Source of the DNA: Siniperca chuatsi
Lineage: Eukaryota > Chordata > Actinopteri > Centrarchiformes > Sinipercidae
Direction of reading: 5' to 3'
NCBI RefSeq assembly: GCF_020085105.1
Contig: NC_058043.1
Coordinates: 819,501 to 883,500, forward strand
DNA: 64,000 nt
The notes beneath the pieces are model-generated. The model made no database searches. It saw only the letters and a program-made list of their open reading frames with translations, and was not told where the DNA came from. The position numbers and the translations under genes are program-made. Shown in pieces: positions 1 to 10,212 of this stretch; position 1 is the first letter of the stretch; the number at the start of each line of letters is the position of its first letter.

Positions 1-1171
1 ATAACTCAGCTGGATACTAGAAACTAAACTGAAGTAACTCTTTTAAACTTTTGTATTACGGTTATGAAACTTTTCTTTAATGAAAGCTGCAGCGAGAACC
101 TGCTCTGTGTGCTGTTGTTGGATCCAGCTGAGTTGCGAGTGTTTTGTTTGGGAATATTTGGGCTCAACTTGATCGACTGGATGAAAGCATGAACGGGCTC
201 ACGAGGCCTTGGTGCATCAGAGGAGCAGCACAGATGAAGGCTCGGTTTGATTCATTGGATTTTAAGAGTTTTGATTAAATTCTCTTCAGAGAAAAGGCCG
301 GATGCATTTTCATCTGAGCGAGGTCAGTTTTGCACACATAACATGGCCGCTCTCATGACACGACAGCAGCTCGTCACGCAGTCAGCTAAAGCACAGACGC
401 ATTCTGCCAATACAGAAGAGCTCGGACTCGCAGTCCAGCGGTGGGTTTCCAATAAAATCAAGAAGTTCACAAAAAAGGGTCAACATAGTGATGGTAAAAT
501 ATCTATTTTGACTGCTGTTCAACTACACCTGAGAAAACTACCACCACTCAGAAAGAGTACTCGTTCGTATATTATAATAACCCTTTTGCTGCCGTCAGGC
601 TGGATGTTGTTCCAGCTGTTGACCCGACTTTTTAACGTCGCTCTTTTCGATTTGATCTCGTTTGCATTACATGCCTTTTCTCTGTAGACTGCATCAAGTT
701 CAAGCAAGCTATAAATATATTTAGCTGCACCTGTGTTCTGTGTGGAACAAGACGTTTCGAGCTTCTCTGAGTCTGATGCATGTTGTCTCCTGAAATGTAA
801 CCAGTGTGGTGCCGCCTGCAGGACGCAGAGATGTTGTTGATGTAAAAGTTTTCTTTTCTTCCGACAGATTGATGGCGGCCATTATTGTGTCCCTGTTGTT
901 TCTTTGTAGTAATTCACCTTTTTGGTGTAAGATGGTTTTTCTGTTCTTGGAGTGTGTGTCACACTCACAAGTGTCTCTCTCTGTGTGTGTGTGTGTGTGT
1001 CATTTCAGCTGCTGTCATGTGACCAGGACACAACATGTTTGTTGTATGATGGATCGCCATCTTGGGACTAAACAAATGGAGTTGAACACACACACACACT
1101 CACACACACAGTCGTGTTTCCATCACTTCAGAGGACATCACACTGACTTACATTCATTTCCTGGAGACTGA
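1..1171. other. No gene recognised; short TG/CA tracts
   Basis: I see no domain, splice pattern or RNA gene here. The only structure is a short (TG)n run near 983-1000 and interrupted CA repeats near 1088-1110. Open frames in this stretch have no recognisable protein character. Confidence 0.6.
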
Positions 1172-1236
1172 CTAAGTCAAGTCAGTTTTATTTATACAGC
1201 CCATTTGCCTCGAGGGGCTTTACAATCTGTACAGCA
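1172..1236 (-). repeat. 3' tail of a teleost LINE/SINE, antisense
   Basis: The block begins with AAGTCAAGTCAGTTTTATTT and runs into a TTTATACAGCCC and GGGGCTTTACAATCTGTACA pattern. Read on the minus strand this is the TATAAATAAAACTGACTTGACTT ending common to 3' ends of fish LINEs and their SINE partners. The repeated GTCAA motif at the edge is the short tandem tail such elements carry. Identification is from memory of the family, not from a search. Confidence 0.55.
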
Positions 1237-1254
1237 GACCTTGGACCATCAATT

Positions 1255-1445
1255 CAGATGACCCTAACCACTACCTGCCTAAACCTTACTCTAACCTTTT
1301 AACCAAGTCTCACCCTCAAATTGAATGATTTACATTATGGGGACTTGCTTTTTGTCCCCAAAAGGAAGGTGAGTCCCCACAGAGTGACTGTGTAAGCAGG
1401 TTATGTCCCCACAACATGAGTAATACATGTCTACACACACACACA
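1255..1445. repeat. Interspersed repeat with GGGGACTT/TGTCCCC motifs
   Basis: The block has an unusual series of CCTAACC, GGGGACTTG, TTTGTCCCC and AGTCCCCAC motifs and ends in a CA run. A second, diverged copy with the same order (CCTCAAAAAGCC, GTCCCCA, AGTCCCCACTGG, then CA repeats) lies at 33990-34187. Two copies in one window support a dispersed, non-coding repeat family. I cannot name the family. Confidence 0.5.
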
Positions 1446-2465
1446 CTGCTCTGTTATTGGTAATGTTGTGGCCTCTGGTTGGATGTGAGACAGCTCAACG
1501 TTCAGTCTTTGCTGGTGAACAGCATTTCCAGGGGACACTTACTGAGCATGTCCCTAATTACAGTGATGTCACTGCCTGTTTCTTACTGACAGCTCTTGTC
1601 GATCAAAGTGTTCCAGGAACTAGAGGAGCCAGAGGAACTAAACTAAAAAGTCCCGTTGCACAATAATGTTTGTTTCCAGCACATCAGAAGTTCATCTGAA
1701 ATTGATTATTATTAATTCATTGTTAATTAAAGGACTAAAAAGCGATGGCAGTGATTCAGCTGTTTTTGTGTTGAGGTGGCTCCACAGTAAATGATCTGCT
1801 GAGTGTTTGGTGATTTATTTCTGCTTCAGAACGTAAGCGTCACGAAGAAGCTCCTGTGGTGGAAGCAGCCCACAATGAGCCGCAGTTCATCTGATTTGCA
1901 CAAAGTGTTGAAAATTTAAACCTGACGCCGGCCTGTTTGGACTCTGCTTCTGTCTCCGGACGTATCCGGCTATCTGTCCTCTGTCGTGGCGTACTGGACT
2001 GAAATATTAGTTTAACAGCCTGGTGTTAAACTCCTCTGCTCCTCTGATCTTAAAACACATATTATTGTGATTTCGTCCACTTTAATGTTGCAAAACCTCA
2101 GTGCGATCCTTTAGTGAAGAAAGACAAACATAATTTGACTGTTTAGCGCCTAAAACACGGCCACAGATGCTCCGTTGCTTATTTTACCTTTCGTTTGAAT
2201 ATTAGGACGAAGAGATTTGCTTGCAGCTGTTTAATTTACTGGTCGTGTTTTCAGTTTGTTCTTTTTACTAAACCGCAGCGCAGAGTAGGAATACATCTGC
2301 AGGGTTCCTGTTTATCGTCGTCACTGTTCAGGACGAGGTTCAGACTTTATAAGACTTGTTCTCAAAACACATTAGCACTGATATTACATCAGTTGTTATT
2401 GATATCACATCGCTTCGTGGTTTCCTTCTACAGATCTTTGCATTAATCACTTTGTGTATTGATGG

Positions 2466-2467
<2 letters not shown>
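1446..2467. other. No gene recognised
   Basis: About 1 kb of apparently unique non-coding DNA. No domain-like translation and no convincing splice-site pairs were seen. Confidence 0.5.

Positions 2468-2519
<52 letters not shown>
2468..2519 (+). repeat. (TG)n microsatellite
   Basis: About 26 uninterrupted TG dinucleotides. Translations through it, such as runs of Val-Cys, are artefacts of the dinucleotide repeat. Confidence 0.97.
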
Positions 2520-2523
<4 letters not shown>

Positions 2524-2966
2524 GTAACTCACCAGCACGCTGACAGACGTGAGCTACAGATAAACATGGAAACACCATCTACTGGAAATGACTTACTGTT
2601 GGCAATTAATTTGCCATAAGTTAATGAACATTACAGAACAAACAGCTAATTCATTAACGAGCCGTGCCAATCGCAAACACAGCGGCCTTCATGCAATCAA
2701 CGCTTGTTAAATAACACCCAAACACACCGTATATGAAACGTGACTCAGTAAATGGATTCTGCACCACAAACTGATGTTTTTATTTGACTTCATTTCTTAA
2801 ATGAATTCAGAATTTAAGAATTTCTGGAGGTTCATTTTCAAAGGTGTTTCTACGTTAAGTGAGAGCGATCACCTGCGGGTCCGGTCCGAACCGCTGACAC
2901 GACTTCATACATGAACTACAACTACAACTGCTGCGGCCTTCTGCTGCTCTGACTGCTGCACACGCT
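2520..2966. other. No gene recognised
   Basis: Non-coding sequence between a microsatellite and the first minisatellite. Nothing further is visible. Confidence 0.5.
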
Positions 2967-3587
2967 CAGTGAAAGGTGTCCTGCACAGACTGCAGCACAG
3001 ACAGAAGCACAGACTGCAGCACAGACCAGTGAAAGGTGTCCTGCACAGACTGCAGCACAGACAGAAGCACAGACTGCAGCACAGACCAGTGAAAGGTGTC
3101 CTGCACAGCAGCAGCACAGACAGAAGCACAGACTGCTGCACACGCTCAGTGAAAGGTGTCCTGCACAGCAGCAGCACAGACAGAAGCACAGACAGCACAG
3201 ACCAGTGAAAGGTGTCCTGCACAGCAGCAGCACAGACAGAAGCACAGACTGCAGCACAGACCAGTGAAAGGTGTCCTGCACAGACTGCAGCACAGACAGA
3301 AGCACAGACCAGTGAAAGGTGTCCTGCACAGCAGCAGCACAGACAGCACAGCAGCACAGACAGAAGCACAGACAGCACAGACCAGTGAAAGGTGTCCTGC
3401 ACAGACTGCAGCACAGACAGAAGCACAGACTGCAGCACAGACCAGTGAAAGGTGTCCTGCACAGCAGCAGCACAGACAGAAGCACAGACAGCACAGACCA
3501 GTGAAAGGTGTCCTGCACAGCAGCAGCACAGACAGCACAGCAGCACAGACAGAAGCACAGACAGCACAGACCAGTGAAAGGTGTCCT
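2967..3587. repeat. Minisatellite, ~60-bp unit, 11 copies
   Basis: The marker CAGTGAAAGGTGTCCTGCAC recurs eleven times, starting at about 2967, 3027, 3087, 3147, 3203, 3262, 3310, 3383, 3443, 3499 and 3572. Spacings are mostly 56-60 bp, with 48 and 73 bp variants. Between markers are CAGCACAGAC and AGAAGCACAGAC submotifs whose copy number explains the length variants. The unit lacks stop codons in several frames on both strands, which creates long but meaningless open frames (Cys/Leu/Ser-rich one way, Gln/His/Ser/Thr-rich the other). Confidence 0.95.
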
Positions 3588-3814
3588 GTGGAGCGTCCTG
3601 GTAATCAAACACAAACGATTTGTTTCCCACCTGAACACAGTGAGTGCATTTACATCATGAGCGTCGTGGTGATCGATGGTGTTTCTCACCTGTTCAGGTA
3701 CAGAACTGAGTGGCCGAGACGGTGACGTATCAAAGACACACCTGCAGGCAGACGATCAGAAACCTGTATACTGTTATGATCATGTGAACAGGGAGATGAG
3801 TAACCAGGTTCCTC

Positions 3815-4110
3815 AAGTTCTATGAATAAATCCATCGTGAATAATCGTCCATAAATCCACTTAGACACCAGAGCTGCAGAACCTGCCTGAGAATCCTGCT
3901 GTTTCTAAGTTTCCTTCAGTCTCACAGTGATCCAGAGACAGCTGTCTGTCCGTCCACGGGTCCACTGCAGACAGGAGCTGCTGACTGCTGGTTCGGCTGC
4001 TCTGATGGGACAGTTTGACTACATGGAAACAGATACAGGCTGAAAACAAGTTGTAGCTCACAGCTAACTCACTCCATGGCAACATTCTTCTTCCTGTTAA
4101 CATCCCCAAA
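3815..4110 (+). repeat. Dispersed hAT-like repeat, partial (copy 1 of 3)
   Basis: The stretch containing GAACCTGCCTGAGAATCCTG, GTTTCTAAGTTTCCTTCAG, TCCAGAGACAGCTGTCTGTC and CAGGAGCTGCTGACTGCTGG occurs again at 49225-49450 and 55375-55500 in the same orientation. The most complete copy (54625-55552) has hAT-like ends, so this is probably the right-hand part of the same non-autonomous element. Confidence 0.75.
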
Positions 4111-4752
4111 AGCATTATGGGAACTGTAGTGCTAAAACTTAAGCGCATAATTATCCCCCAAATAGACATAAGACAAATAATTATAACAGGAGGGAGAATA
4201 TCCATTAACATATATATATTTTTCATGTTGCACTATCGATATATTTTGACATTACTGAGACTCAGAATGTCTCATCAACATGGTTCGTCTGTCTTCTGTC
4301 CACTCAGACAGATATTTACTGTTTGGTGAAAACCCGAGGACATACAGACTTGATTTTACCTGGGGGGGCGGGGGTCTGCAGATCAGACGCAGACTGCTGA
4401 ATCGTTCTGTGGAATTCGAATCAGCAGCTTTCAGGTGTGAAGCTCGTCGCTGTAACCTTCAGGCTGCTGCTTTCCCTTTTTACTGCGTTCTGTCGCAGAA
4501 ACAGTTTATGAACCGCAGGTCAGAAATGTTAGAAATGTTAGACCTTGGCATTTCCAAAGAAAATGTTAACACATTCTGACTTCCTAACATCCCATGGCCC
4601 CCGTGGTACGAGACTTTAACAGGCTGTCGTCCTGTCAGCCACTTCACACTTGGACTTGTGTGGTTTTTTTACATAATTTGTTCTCTGTGTGTGCGAGCAC
4701 ATGAATACAGAATATGCATGCACTCTGGGCGGTGTGTATTTCTGTGCTTGTC

Positions 4753-4754
<2 letters not shown>
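4111..4754. other. No gene recognised
   Basis: Non-coding sequence with an AT-rich patch near 4200 and a short G run near 4362. No feature could be supported. Confidence 0.5.

Positions 4755-4813
<59 letters not shown>
4755..4813 (+). repeat. (TG)n microsatellite
   Basis: About 29 TG units. It forms an inverted pair with the (CA)n tract that begins about 180 bp downstream at 4992. Confidence 0.97.
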
Positions 4814-4815
<2 letters not shown>

Positions 4816-4987
4816 AGCCTCCGAACTCCCCATACTGTAGCAGTCAAACAGAGGCCGATATATCTGCAGTGACAGGCCTTAAACAACAGGCGAGGAAGAT
4901 AAGTGAGGTCGGCGTGAAATATGATTAAAGCACAGCCTTCCCCTCGCCTTTGATTTAAAGGAGCATGGCACAAACAACTCATCTCTT

Positions 4988-4991
<4 letters not shown>

Positions 4992-5044
<53 letters not shown>
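4992..5044 (+). repeat. (CA)n microsatellite
   Basis: About 26 CA units, the complement in sense of the upstream (TG)n tract, so the two could pair as a long imperfect hairpin in a transcript. Confidence 0.97.
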
Positions 5045-5046
<2 letters not shown>

Positions 5047-5073
5047 GTCAGCCAGTCACTTTAGAGGAAAAGC

Positions 5074-5214
5074 ATGGAAAAATCAAAAAGTGCAAAAGAG
5101 GAAGAAGATGGAAGAAAGCCTCCTCGGCAGTCTGAGAGGAGTCTTTCTGTCGCCTCTGAAAGTGAAAGAAAACGTCCTGCAGGAATTAAAGACTTGGACA
5201 AATTCAGCGTTTGA
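5074..5214 (+). CDS. Candidate 46-residue small ORF, function unknown
   Basis: An ATG at 5074 sits in a strong vertebrate initiation context, with A at -3 and G at +4. It opens 46 codons ending in TGA at 5212-5214. The conceptual protein is hydrophilic and highly charged: it starts MEKSKSAKEEEDGRK, has a Ser-rich middle (SERSLSVASESE) and ends RKRPAGIKDLDKFSV. There is no signal peptide or membrane segment. It lies 30 bp after a (CA)n tract. I do not recognise a family. It could be a real small protein, the 5' coding part of a spliced gene, or chance. No clear splice donor follows it. Confidence that it is translated is low. Confidence 0.2.
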   Translation: MEKSKSAKEEEDGRKPPRQSERSLSVASESERKRPAGIKDLDKFSV

Positions 5215-5754
5215 CCATCTCGGCATCTGTAGCGCTTCGACAAGCCCGGGACGTCTGCGTCCTCTGCTGTTTACAAACGGGACGTCACATAATCTGTTCA
5301 ACAGCGTCAGATAAAGCGGAGATGCTGGTGATTGGCCCGGCTGGACGCACGGACACCAGTTCCATCGGGTGACAGTAACAAGAATCTCGGTCTGTTTGGC
5401 GACACCTGAAGCTGCACCTGGATCCATATTCTTCATGTGTTTACAGTCTATAATTCCGTCACCCTGATTGTCCAGTACTGTAATTTTACTGTCGGTCTGT
5501 TGTGCACAGTCTGTCTGTTCTCCTGTCTGTCCGTCCTGACAGAGGGGGCCGGCAGCCGAACACACTGTAAAGCCCTCTGATGCAAAGTGATTTGTGATGT
5601 TGGGCTGTAAAAATAACGCAGACTCGACTTCATTCAGTACGAACTTCCTCCTGATCCCGACTCCAAAGTCCAGGTGTAAGAAGGGGGCGGCGTCCCTGTG
5701 CCCCTCTTTGAAGAAACTAAGTATTAAATTAGCTCTAAGATTAGTGTTATCAAT
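5215..5754. other. Unique DNA, open on the minus strand
   Basis: No domain is recognisable on either strand. The minus strand stays open from the adjoining satellite (5755-7035) through this unique stretch down to 5083, giving roughly 225 non-repeat codons without a stop. There is no sign of splicing or of homology. I list it as unassigned sequence rather than as a gene. Confidence 0.4.
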
Positions 5755-7035
5755 ACGCAGCACAGACCACAGCACAGACTGCAGTACAGACAGCAGCACA
5801 GACTGCACTGCAGCACAGACAGCAGCACAGACAGCAGCAAATACTGTAGCACAGCAGCAGCACAGACCACAGCACAGACTGCAGTACAGACAGCAGCAAA
5901 GACTGCACAGCAGCACAGACTGCAGCACAGACTGCAGCACAGACAGCACAAACAGCAGCACAGACTGCAGCACAGACAGCAGCACAGACAGCAGCACAGA
6001 CTGCACTGCAGCACAGACAGCAGCACAGACTGCAGCACAGACTGCAGCACAGACTGCACTGCAGCACAGACTGCAGCACAGCAGCAGCACAGACTGCAGC
6101 ACAGACTGCACAGCAGCACAGACAGCAGCGTGAGACAGCACAGACAGAAGCACAGACTGCACAGCAGCAGCACAGACTGCAGCACAGACTGCACAGCAGC
6201 AGCACAGACTGCACAGCAGCACAGACTGCAGCACAGACTGCAGCACAGACAGCACAAACAGCAGCACAGACTGCAGCACAGACTGCACTGCAGCACAGAC
6301 TGCGGCACAGACAGCACAGCAGCACAGACAGAAGCACAGACTGCACAGCAGCAGCACAGACAGCACAGCAGCATCACAGACTGCACAGCAGCAGCACAGA
6401 CTGCAGCACAGACAGCATAAACAGCAGCACAGACTGCAGCACAGACTGCACTGCAGCACAGACAGCAGCACAGACAGCAGCACAGACAGCAGCACAGACT
6501 GCACAGCAGCACAGACAACAGCACAGACAGCACAGATTGCAGCACAGACAGCAGCACAGACTGCACTGCAGCACAGACTGCACAGCAGCACAGACAACAG
6601 CACAGACAGCACAGATTGCAGCACAGACAGCACAGACTGCAGCACAGACAGCAGCACAGACTGCACAGCAGCGCAGACTGCACAGCAGCACAGACAACAG
6701 CACAGACAGCACAGATTGCAGCACAGACAGCACAGACTGCAGCACAGACTGCACAGCAGCACAGACAACAGCACAGACAGCACAGATTGCAGCACAGACA
6801 GCACAGACTGCAGCACAGACTGCACAGCAGCACAGACAACAGCACAGACAGCACAGATTGCAGCACAGACAGCACAGACAGCAGCACAGACAGCAGCACA
6901 GACTGCACAGACAGCACAGACTGCAGCACAGACAGCACAGACTGCACAGCAGCACAGACAGCAGCACAGACTGCACAGACTGCAGCACAGACTGCACAGC
7001 AGCACAGACTGCAGCACAGACAGCAGCACAGATTG
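5755..7035. repeat. Satellite array built on CAGCACAGAC
   Basis: About 1.3 kb of tandem CAGCACAGACTG, CAGCACAGACAG and related 9-15-bp units, such as CAGATTGCAG and CAGACAACAG variants. The right-hand part has higher-order periodicity: the variant ACAGACAACA starts at about 6511, 6590, 6690, 6761 and 6832, so the last units repeat every 71 bp. The core is the same as in the 2967-3587 minisatellite. Every frame is nearly free of stops, so long conceptual proteins (Val-Cys-Ala-Ala on the minus strand, Gln-Thr-Ala and Ser-Thr-Asp on the plus strand) are by-products of the repeat. Confidence 0.95.
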
Positions 7036-7097
7036 GGAATGTATCTGCTGTGGATGGAAGTTTGTTGTTTGAGGCAGGTTGGCATATGATGAAGCAA

Positions 7098-7195
7098 AAT
7101 TCACCATTTTGGTGTCTAAATATCAGCTAATATTTATCTCTTTTCCTCCTGAGATTTTTCACCTCACTTCACCATTTTGGTGTCTAAATATCAGT
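7098..7195 (+). repeat. Short direct duplication
   Basis: TTCACCATTTTGGTGTCTAA followed by ATATCAG occurs at about 7099 and again at about 7169, a 70-bp offset. It is a local duplication of about 27 bp with unrelated sequence between the copies. Confidence 0.85.
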
Positions 7196-8183
7196 ATTTA
7201 GTAACTAAGTTGTTGTTTTCGTCCTCGAGACATATATTTCCTTCTCAACTTTCCCCTATTTTCTCAGAGAAAGCACAGACGTGTTCAGTGAATATTTCAT
7301 AAAGATATCTTCCTCCACTGCTTCTGCAGTTCTTAAAACTCTTCTCAAACCCTGAGTCAGCAGAAACTCCTCCACCTGAAGAACTCAGGTAAAGTCTACT
7401 GCCAAAGACTGTATTCTGTTTCCTTATATTTTCATTTTTAATAGTTTTATCAATAATCTCTTGTATTAGTTTCACTTCAGCACTGTGAACAAATGAGGCG
7501 GAAGTTCCTCCTGAAGTGTTCCTCCAGGAGCTCATACGCTTCACAACAGGTCTTAAATAATAGCTTAGGAGTGAAACTTTGTGCGAGAACAAATAAATGA
7601 ATTATTAAACTTCCTACATTAGCTACCAGAGCTCACCCACAGTATTCATTATGTAAGGTTTTCTCCCTGTATGTCTTCATTTCTTAGTTTTTCCTCTTAC
7701 TCAGCAGGGCTGAAGTTCGCTCTCTCTTTATTTATCTGTATGTGGAGCGACAGAAACAGCCGGCCATCGGAGACTTGACCGACCGTTATTATAGATCCAA
7801 AGTTACTTTAATGCAACTCTGCACCTGTTGTTGGTTTATTTCTTTTTCTTTGACGCCTCGAGACCTCGCAGTGTCTGACTGTGATGTTGCACATAATATA
7901 CACTAACATTAATATATATTACTAATATCACTATTTAGCACAATACTGGGTTACTACAGTATTCTTAGTATTGTATTTTTATATTACTATATCCTATTCT
8001 CTTCCATTTATATTATATATATATTTCATAATATGAATAAATACTGAGATTTTCACAAATGAGTTACAAAAGGTTTTGAAATTAAAATCCCTTGTTTCTT
8101 TTGAAGATTTAAAATATTATATTTGATTGCTTTAAACACTACTTAATTGTTAATTGTGTTTCTTAATGTGTAACCACTGATCT

Positions 8184-8185
<2 letters not shown>
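7196..8185. other. No gene recognised; AT-rich 3' half
   Basis: Non-coding sequence that becomes strongly AT-rich between about 7890 and 8170. No coding exon or named repeat could be supported. Confidence 0.5.

Positions 8186-8225
<40 letters not shown>
8186..8225 (+). repeat. (TG)n microsatellite
   Basis: Twenty TG units directly upstream of a LINE-like 3' tail. Confidence 0.95.
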
Positions 8226-8228
<3 letters not shown>

Positions 8229-8340
8229 GTCTGAACTCACACTGCACATTATTGAGCGCAGGTCTCTCTTGAAAAAGAGATTTTGATCTCAATGAGACTA
8301 CCTGTTAAAATAAAGGATTAAATGAATGAATAAATTAAAA
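8226..8340 (+). mobile_element. LINE 3' tail fragment
   Basis: The sequence CTCTTGAAAAAGAGATTTTG, then ATCTCAATGAGAC, then CCTGTTAAAATAAAGG and an AAATGAATGAATAAATTA tail is the pattern at the 3' ends of many teleost LINE copies. Such ends have a short stem (CTCTTGAAAAAGAG) followed by an AATAAAGG signal and a short tandem tail. Only the extreme 3' end is present, as expected for a 5'-truncated insertion. Confidence 0.55.
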
Positions 8341-8635
8341 CTGCTGCAGAGTGTTTATATTAATTACACTGCACATATATTATACAGAACAATACTTGAA
8401 TATGCTGTTGCTGTACAAGCGCGCCGACTGTGTGCCCTAGGAAAGCAAAGCGGACGCTTGTTTCGTGAACTGTTTGTTCTCGTCGCACACGGTTTTCTTT
8501 TTTTGACTTTTCCATGTTGTTCGGCCAAATACAACAAACATAGGCGCTCCTCTTCTTCCTGTCAGGAGGTCGCCATCCTGCTCTCTAGTGAGCACGTGTG
8601 GAACGTGTCTGTGTTGGCAGACCAGCGATTGCAGC

Positions 8636-8692
8636 ACTGGTGGAAGAAGTACTCAGATCTTTTACTCCAGTAAAAGTTGCCATACCACAGTG
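8636..8692 (+). repeat. Short repeat fragment (AAGTACTCAGATC type)
   Basis: GGAAGAAGTACTCAGATCTT followed by TTACTCCAGTAAAAG resembles the edge of a teleost repeat that typically begins with a GTACTCAGATTTTACTTGAG-like motif. Similar motifs bound the 51865-52990 element. Only a fragment is recognised. Confidence 0.4.
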
Positions 8693-8899
8693 TAGAAACA
8701 CTAATATCTAACATCTGTCTTATTGTGCCACCTCCTGGTCACAGGCCTGTACAGCACCGGTCTGTCCTACAGGTGTATTTACTAATGTTATGTGGAATTA
8801 TTTTTATATTGTTATATGTGCATTGTATACACGCCCTGGAAATTGGCAGTTAGCAATTAGCAATGCATTTATTGCACATTGTCCCTGTTTTAAATAAAC

Positions 8900-8998
8900 C
8901 AACAAATTAATCCTTCCCCCGCCTCCTCATCTCCTCCCCCTGTCTCCCTCTGTCTCCCCCTGCCTCCTCTTGCCTCCCCCTGCCTCCCCCTGCCCTGT
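8900..8998. repeat. Polypyrimidine CTCCCCCTGCCT minisatellite
   Basis: A C/T-only run with tandem CTCCCCCTGCCT, CTCCCCCTGTCT and related ~12-bp units. The opposite strand is pure purine over tens of bases. No coding significance is apparent. Confidence 0.85.
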
Positions 8999-9484
8999 GG
9001 GGACATCCCCAGTGATCGGTGGAGAGTGAGGATGATTGAGATGGATGTCCCGCTGGTGGCTGAGGGACGGAGACACAGAGACCCTGTTGGGGCAGCAGCT
9101 CCGAGTCGATGCTCTGTTAGTCGGCCTTTTGTCAAATCAGCCACTGATCGATGGAGTTTGACAAAAGCGTGAAAAGGTTGAAGACAGTCGGCAGGTTTGT
9201 TGTCCAGCACGAGACAACAAACACAGACAGCTGCCAGCTCTGATGCAGAACTTCATTAGAACCTCAGCTGGACGCGCTGTCTTGTTAACTCTAATAAAGA
9301 GTCTACAATGTCGGCCATATAATGGCTTCGGTAAATCTGTGCATCAGAGCTACAGGTGTGCAGTAAATCACCTTTTGTCACTTTCTTTCAAAATGATCCA
9401 TGTGAGCGTTCTAAAACAAACTCATGAGCCTTTTCTGATCGGTCACCTCTATGCTTCAGGTAGAGCCACAAAATAAAATCTGTT

Positions 9485-10045
9485 TTATGTATTAGAGTGG
9501 AAATCTTTTGGGAATCTCACGATTCGATTCAGAACTGATTCTTGATTCAATAAATAGAAAAGGGGGCACTGGCACTAGGCCCCTCCTGTCCTCAGTCCAC
9601 TGAAGTCCAATATGAAATATAATATTAATAATAACAGTTAAGCTAACTGGTCCTGATTCAGAAAAGTGTTTCAAAGCTCCAGTGTGTAACATTTATAAGT
9701 ATGTTTTCATCAGTGTTTAATCACCTGAAAATAAGAATCTTTGTGTTTTCGTTGCCTTAGAATCAGCCTTTATATCTACAGAGGGAGCGGGTCCCCTTCC
9801 ACGGAGGCAGCCATGTTTCTACAGTAGCCCAGAACGGACAAATCAATCACCGGCTCTAGATAGGACCGTCCATGTTTTTCACAAGTTTCACGGTCAACGT
9901 AGTTTCTCACACGTAGAGCTCTCACTGGTGACTTCCTCCTGTTTCCTTCCGTCAACATAACGTTATGAACATAATTACTTGGAATCTGTCAATCGATTCA
10001 GAATCGTAGAAGATTAGAATCTTGACTCATATATGAATCTATTTT
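9485..10045. repeat. Nested interspersed repeats
   Basis: The outer parts carry GAATCTCACGATTCGATTCAG on the left and CAATCGATTCAGAATCG with AGATTAGAATCTTGACTC on the right, a GATTC-rich pattern typical of one dispersed teleost repeat. Between them (about 9665-9960) sits a different block (AGCTCCAGTGTGTAACATTT, AGGGAGCGGGTCC, GCCATGTTTCTACAGTAGCC) that I know as a separate common perciform repeat. The arrangement suggests one repeat inserted into another. Exact edges were not determined. Confidence 0.5.
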
Positions 10046-10065
10046 TTTCTCCCGCATCTATTATT

Positions 10066-10212
10066 ATATAAACCTAATAACTGGTTGGGCCACCCTTAGC
10101 AGCAACAACTGCAACCAAGCGTTTGCGATAACTTGCAATGAGTCTTTTACAGACATGCAAAAAAAAAAAGTAATCACGAAGGGGCAAACACTTTTGCACA
10201 CCACTGTATATT
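10066..10212 (-). mobile_element. DNA-transposon remnant (Tc1/mariner-like)
   Basis: The left part (AACTGGTTGGGCCACCCTTA, GCGTTTGCGATAACTTGCAA) and right part (GGGGCAAACACTTTTGCACA, CCACTGTA) match a common fish DNA transposon whose terminus reads TACAGTGG-TGTG-AAAAGTG-TTTGCCCC. The terminus abuts a TA, as expected for TA target duplication. The middle of the element is deleted. The opposite end of the same or a related family is at 30868-30957. Confidence 0.6.

Noticed and set aside
2905..3725. Long Cys/Leu-rich and Gln/His-rich open frames on both strands
   Set aside because: They follow exactly from a tandem unit without stop codons. Both strands and several frames are open at once, and there is no non-repeat domain.
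5724..7130. Val-Cys-Ala-Ala and Gln-Thr-Ala repeat proteins
   Set aside because: Same reason: a satellite with a stop-free unit. No start context or conserved ends.
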